This document shows, piece by piece, positions 19,822-23,555 of a DNA stretch of 23,555 nucleotides; positions within the stretch are counted from its first letter, which is position 1, and each line of letters starts with the position of its first letter. The notes beneath the pieces are model-generated. The model saw nothing but the letters and a program-made list of their open reading frames with translations, had not been told where the DNA came from and did no database searches. The DNA lies in the NCBI GenBank assembly GCA_001579985.1, contig LRSR01004900.1, positions 1-23,555 on the forward strand. The letters are read 5' to 3'. Origin of the DNA: Hypsibius dujardini. Lineage: Eukaryota; Tardigrada; Eutardigrada; Parachela; Hypsibiidae. Made by a program: the position numbers and the translations under genes.

Positions 19822-22200
19822 ATGTCCAGCCTGACGCAGGCGACCAACGCGAAGTACGACAGCCTCGTCAACAATCTCATCAAGCACGGCCACATCGACC
19901 GTCAGGAATCTCGCAATCGCAGCTTGACGCGCAAGGACAGCACCATGTCCCATCCGGATGACGAGCCGGAAGAAACGCCTGACAAGTTGATTGAGACCAT
20001 CGTCGAGTTGGGAATCCACAACAAGGATCTGCTGTTTTTGGGAAAACTGCAGAGGTGAGCAAAATTTAGCGATCAAAATTTAGCGATCAGAAGTAATTTG
20101 GCCGACTGATTGATTGATTGATAGTTCAAGTTGGCGTGCTAGCAGGGAATTGGTTCATTGATTGTCGGGCGGCTTGATTGATTACGGCCGCATACTCATT
20201 GGATTGATAATTGAGAGGCTAAAAATAAACGCTAGCAGTTAGCAAATTTCGTCGGTAAAAAACACAGTTTTTTCTGAAAGCTTATGAGAAATTATTTACT
20301 ACGCCCATTGCAACTTTTTTCCGACAACGGGGATGTGTTGTTGAGGACTGGTTTTGGTTGTTGCCTCTCGATTGATTGATGAGTTGGCGGTTGTGTTTTT
20401 TCACTACAGTGAAAGTCCTGAGATTCGAACGACGTCACAGTGTCTGTTTCTACTTTACTGTCTCAAACTCCGAACTAGCAACGGCCGGCTCCGAGCAAAC
20501 AGTTCAATAGAAATAAGCTCACGTGACTGTTCGAATCTCAGGACTTTGACTGTAGTGAAAAAACACAACCGCCAACTCAGTGGTGTTATTCTGCCTTTTA
20601 TGTTTTGATCATTCCCTGTGATTTTTTTTTCTCTCAGCCTGCAGTCCTTCAGCATTATCATTCGCCAATTGCGGTCATTGGAGAATGTGCAGCTGTCGTC
20701 CGCAGCGCAAATTTCCCGCAGGAAGGCGTCGAAGGAAGCCGACTCGGCAAGCGGTAGCGTCACTCCGCCTCCGCCCACAATTACTATCAATTGCCGGGAA
20801 AATACGTAAATTTTGCTTAATTTTGTCTGATTCAATGGTGATTATGGTTGGCATTTTTTAAGCACGGAGCTAACTGCTTTTGCTGTGGATAGGAAGGACG
20901 TGGCGGCGTTAAATTACATTTCCAATCATCTAGACACTGCATCTCTTCGCACTGTTATCGGTCACGTGTTGGACGCGTTGCGACCTCAGGGCTATTTCGT
21001 CATGCGAGAGCATTTACAAGGCAGTGCCTCAGGTGTGTGACTAGCGGTGTTTGTTTGATTGATCATTACTTCCTCAGTCAAAGCGCAAATCCGTTGTAAT
21101 GATTGATTGATTGAGTTCAATAACGATCGATTGATTGATTGAGTTGTGAAACAATTGATTGATTGAGTTGTGTAACAATTGATTGATTGATTAAGTTCAG
21201 TACCGATTGTTCGATTGATTGATTGATTAATTCAATTGAATGACGTTTGATGTTTTAACTCCAGCACCCGTAGACGGGCAACCTATTCAACGGTTAAGGT
21301 TAAGGTGTGTCATACTGTTTGTCATTTGCAGGCGATAACTTGACGGACAAATTTCACTTCCGCGACCCGTCGGTGACTTGTAACATGTTAAACTCGATAA
21401 CTACCGCGGATGGACTTCATGGCCTTCAACTGATTTCTGCCCTATCCCCCGATCCGGTGTGTTGCGTGATTCGCGGCCTGCGTACGGTAGTTTTGACACG
21501 CGGTCTTTTTGGTAGGTGGGAGGACAACAGGAAATGACCTGGTTGTACCAGAAAGTGGCTGCCGACGCACCGGCCAAGCAGCTCCAGCAATTCCTCGACG
21601 CGCAGCAGTATACGAAGAAGGGAATTTTGAAGTACGAGCAGATCTTCGGGGATCGGTTCGTGAGTACCGGCGGGGCTAGGACAACGAAGGAGTTCTGCCA
21701 GCTGCTGCAGCTCCAGCGTGGGCAAACGGTCCTCGACGTCGGCTGCGGTATCGGCGGAAGCGGATTTTTTATGTCTGAGGTAATTTGCGAACATTTCGAA
21801 GCTGCGTTCTACAGTAGCAAGAGATCTGATCTTTCTACTTTTAGAACTTTGGTATCTACAGTATGCGTCTTGTCGCACTTTTGAATTAATAGACCTATCA
21901 AATCTAGGAATACGGAGCTCATGTATACGGCATTGATCTGTCATCCAACATGATATCCATTGGAATTGATCGGCGACGGACTGGCGGTTTTCATGGAGTG
22001 GATTTCGAAATCAGCAACGTCCTGACTCGTGAATTCGCTCCGAACTCCTTCGATGTTGTCTACAGCCGCGATGTTATTTTGCACATTGCCGAAAAGAAAA
22101 AGCTGTTTGAGGATATTTATGTAAGCCAGATTGAACGTATACGCAGGCACAGAAAAGCATCAGGCACACAGACAGACGTTCAGTCAGACACAGGCGGATC

Positions 22201-22231
<31 letters not shown>

Positions 22232-22836
22232 GTTCAGTCAGACACAGACAGAAAAACAGCCAAGCAGACAAACAGACAGACAGTAAGACAGACAGACATA
22301 TAGACAGTAAGACAGACAGACAAACAGACATGCTAAATCGTCAATCGTTGCCCTTGTTGCTTGCGATTGTTGACTGTTCCTGTATTTGTGTTTGACTGTA
22401 GAACTGGTTGAAGCCCGGCGGTAAACTTTTCATCACTGACTATTGCTGCGGGGTCAAGGAGCACAATCCCGATTTTCAGGAGTACGTGAAGCAAAGAGGA
22501 TATATTCTGTTGACTGTTCCAGCATACGGCAAGGTAAAGTTATGCCCATTTTATCCCGTTTTCCTAAGAAATGAGCAATTTATCATTACGGTTCTTCTGA
22601 TTTTTCAGCTGTTGGAGGACGTGGGCTTTGTCAATGTTCGTGCGGAGGACCGCACGAAGCAGTTTATCGGCATTCTGCGTACCGAACTGCAGAATTTTGA
22701 ACCCCAACAGAGCGAATTCCTGGAGAACTTTTCGCAGGAAGACTACGATGAGATTGTGGACGGTTGGAATGCCAAGGTGAAGCGTTGCTCGGCCGGCGAT
22801 CAAGCATGGGGATCATTTCTGGCCGAGAAGAAATAA
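19822..22836 (+). CDS. Phosphoethanolamine N-methyltransferase, PMT-2-like
   Basis: Predicted exons are 19822-20054, 20638-20805, 20893-21032, 21332-21465 (donor uncertain), 21516-21779, 21908-22120, 22402-22533 and 22609-22836, about 503 residues. The C-terminal domain is a complete methyltransferase: SAM motif VLDVGCGIGGSGFF (about residues 297-310), YGIDLS, YSRDVILHI with the active-site His of the family, NWLKPGGKLFITDY, EYVKQRGY, and DDGW-like VDGWNAKVKR followed by AWGSF. The N-terminal domain keeps only the distal half of a methyltransferase fold (LDALRPQGYFVMREHL and FHFRDPS) and shows no GxG SAM motif. That matches the layout of C. elegans PMT-2, which carries out the last two methylations from monomethyl-phosphoethanolamine to phosphocholine. 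Function in this organism is inferred. A separate PMT-1-type enzyme would be needed for the first step unless this one does it. Confidence 0.9.
20380..20579. mobile_element. 200-bp MITE with ~50-bp terminal inverted repeats in PMT intron 1
   Basis: The left end TGAGTTGGCGGTTGTGTTTT and the following bases through GATTCGAAC (about 20430) recur in reverse complement at about 20529-20579 almost without change. There is no ORF. The target duplication is not clear. Confidence 0.75.
21090..21242 (+). repeat. (GATT)n-rich repeat in PMT intron 3
   Basis: Interrupted GATT blocks separated by short GAGTT(C/G)... spacers fill the middle of the intron 21033-21331. They form a loose tandem of about 30-35 bp units. 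Confidence 0.75.
22160..22331 (+). repeat. (CAGA)n simple repeat in PMT intron 6
   Basis: CAGA units with two copies of GACGTTCAGTCAGACACAG embedded occupy most of the intron 22121-22401. Confidence 0.85.
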
Positions 22837-23309
22837 CGAAGCAATATCTTCTTTGCCTAGTGTTTCTTTTTCTGCCGGTTTTCTCCACGTGTCGGTGCAA
22901 AATTTAATAACAATATAAAACAAATATACTGCAACGACGTTAGCCGCGAAGAAAAAGCTAAAGAATATTGGAACAGGCTGAGCGTTTATCGAAACAAGAA
23001 AACGCCGAGCTAACTGCAGGGTGTACAAACGAGACAGAAACGGGACAAAGTAAAATTAAGAGGCCGAAAATTAGCCGGCACAGTGCGTGCATTCGAGAAC
23101 GCATAATAAAAACATTTTCTTCATCCTTAACTTACATAGCTAACAAAGGTTCAAATCCGATTCTCCCCGGACAGATAACGCAGCCAGTCACAACGCAAGC
23201 TGAATGCCTGAGAAACACCGGTTCATCAACAGAAAAAGGTAGTTCGCAAGCTCCAATCGTACATCCTCGAGACACAAGCTCCAATCGTACACCCTCGAGA
23301 CACAATGGT
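22837..23309. other. Convergent intergenic region
   Basis: It lies between the PMT stop codon and the stop of the minus-strand gene at the window end. No convincing coding exon or RNA gene is visible. AATAAA at about 23104-23109 could serve the PMT mRNA, though it is far (about 270 bases) from its stop. A 28-bp tandem duplication lies at 23248-23303. Confidence 0.5.
23248..23303 (+). repeat. Two tandem 28-bp copies
   Basis: AAGCTCCAATCGTACATCCT and the following eight bases are repeated at once, with a single difference (T to C). The repeat lies next to the stop codon of the minus-strand gene, in its 3' UTR. Confidence 0.85.
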
Positions 23310-23555
23310 TCACTTATCGGCGCCAGGCTTGCTTCGATCCTCCTCTCCACCCGACTCGGAATTGTCTCGGGAGTTTGCAGGCGAGATGGGTTCGTACTCA
23401 ACCGCAGACGCGACGGATGAAGTGGACGGTTTAGGAAACGACGGTGGTGGTGCACCCTGCTGCTGTTGTTGCCCACCCGACGGCTCATCCATCCGCAAGC
23501 GGTTTCGCTTCCAATTGCCGTCATCCATCCGTGGGGCGTACTGAAAGCCACCGCC
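23310..23555 (-). CDS. C-terminal coding segment of an unrecognised protein (partial)
   Basis: A minus-strand frame is open from the window edge to a TGA at 23312-23310, 82 codons in exact register. It reads GGGFQYAPRMDDGNWKRNR at the start, then a short glutamine run, a Pro/Ser-rich part, and an acidic serine-rich end (NSRDNSESGGEEDRSKPGADK). The composition is that of a disordered tail of a nuclear or RNA-binding protein, but I cannot name the family. A splice acceptor (TTTCAG before TACGCC, 23540) could shorten the exon to 23310-23540. An overlapping plus-strand frame is a weaker alternative. Confidence 0.5.
   Translation of the reverse strand, partial: GGGFQYAPRMDDGNWKRNRLRMDEPSGGQQQQQGAPPPSFPKPSTSSVASAVEYEPISPANSRDNSESGGEEDRSKPGADK

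Noticed and set aside
19822-22836. Horizontal transfer of the methyltransferase
   Set aside because: It has eight exons, animal splice sites, and a domain layout already known in nematodes. Nothing in base composition sets it apart from its neighbours.
22968-23420. 150-residue plus-strand frame after the methyltransferase
   Set aside because: No ATG-supported homology. Composition is unremarkable, it starts in spacer sequence and overlaps the better minus-strand exon at 23310-23555.
23305-23544. Plus-strand frame opposite the last minus-strand exon
   Set aside because: Its CCCCC run is the complement of the glutamine codons. The minus frame stays open to the window edge and has the more natural composition. 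It is kept only as a weak alternative.

Overview
The window is eukaryotic (animal) DNA. Genes are split by many short GT-AG introns. The proteins are typically metazoan: a long EGF, pentraxin, HYR and sushi membrane protein, a mitochondrial CoA-transferase, a PP2A B'' subunit and a two-domain phosphoethanolamine methyltransferase. Compact spacing, moderate GC, short introns and an Uninflatable-like surface protein suggest an ecdysozoan with a small genome. A tardigrade is my best guess, but this is inference; no marker in the window settles it.

Layout. (1) Positions 5-6762 (+) hold the 3' ten exons of a large Uninflatable/SVEP1-like transmembrane protein; its 5' end lies outside the window. 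(2) 6863-8547 is intergenic, with an inverted repeat, a pair of CTCF-like motifs and a 34-bp minisatellite. (3) 8548-10223 (+) is a two-exon, four-transmembrane protein whose tail carries four PPxY motifs. (4) 12999-10424 (-) is RPF2 in ten exons, convergent with (3) and divergent from (5). (5) 13331-15474 (+) is SUGCT in eight exons. (6) 16586-18917 (+) is PPP2R3C in four exons. (7) 19526-19409 (-) is a single 5S rRNA gene with a T6 terminator. (8) 19822-22836 (+) is a PMT-2-type phosphoethanolamine methyltransferase in eight exons. (9) 23555-23310 (-) is the last coding segment of an unrecognised gene.

The genes are functionally unrelated housekeeping or surface genes, apart from the chance pairing of RPF2 (a 5S RNP loading factor) with a 5S gene. 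Introns and spacers are full of simple repeats (CAGA/TCTG and GATT families), minisatellites of 34, 36-38, 65 and 80 bp, and at least eight short palindromic elements that look like non-autonomous DNA transposons. One is flanked by a perfect 8-bp direct repeat and one by TA.

The points most worth a second look are: a reading-frame switch at the 3' end of the first gene, where the protein-like codon pattern jumps frame; the PPxY-tailed tetraspan protein; the degenerate N-terminal domain of the methyltransferase; and the lone intact-looking 5S gene. I found no clearly new multi-gene system.
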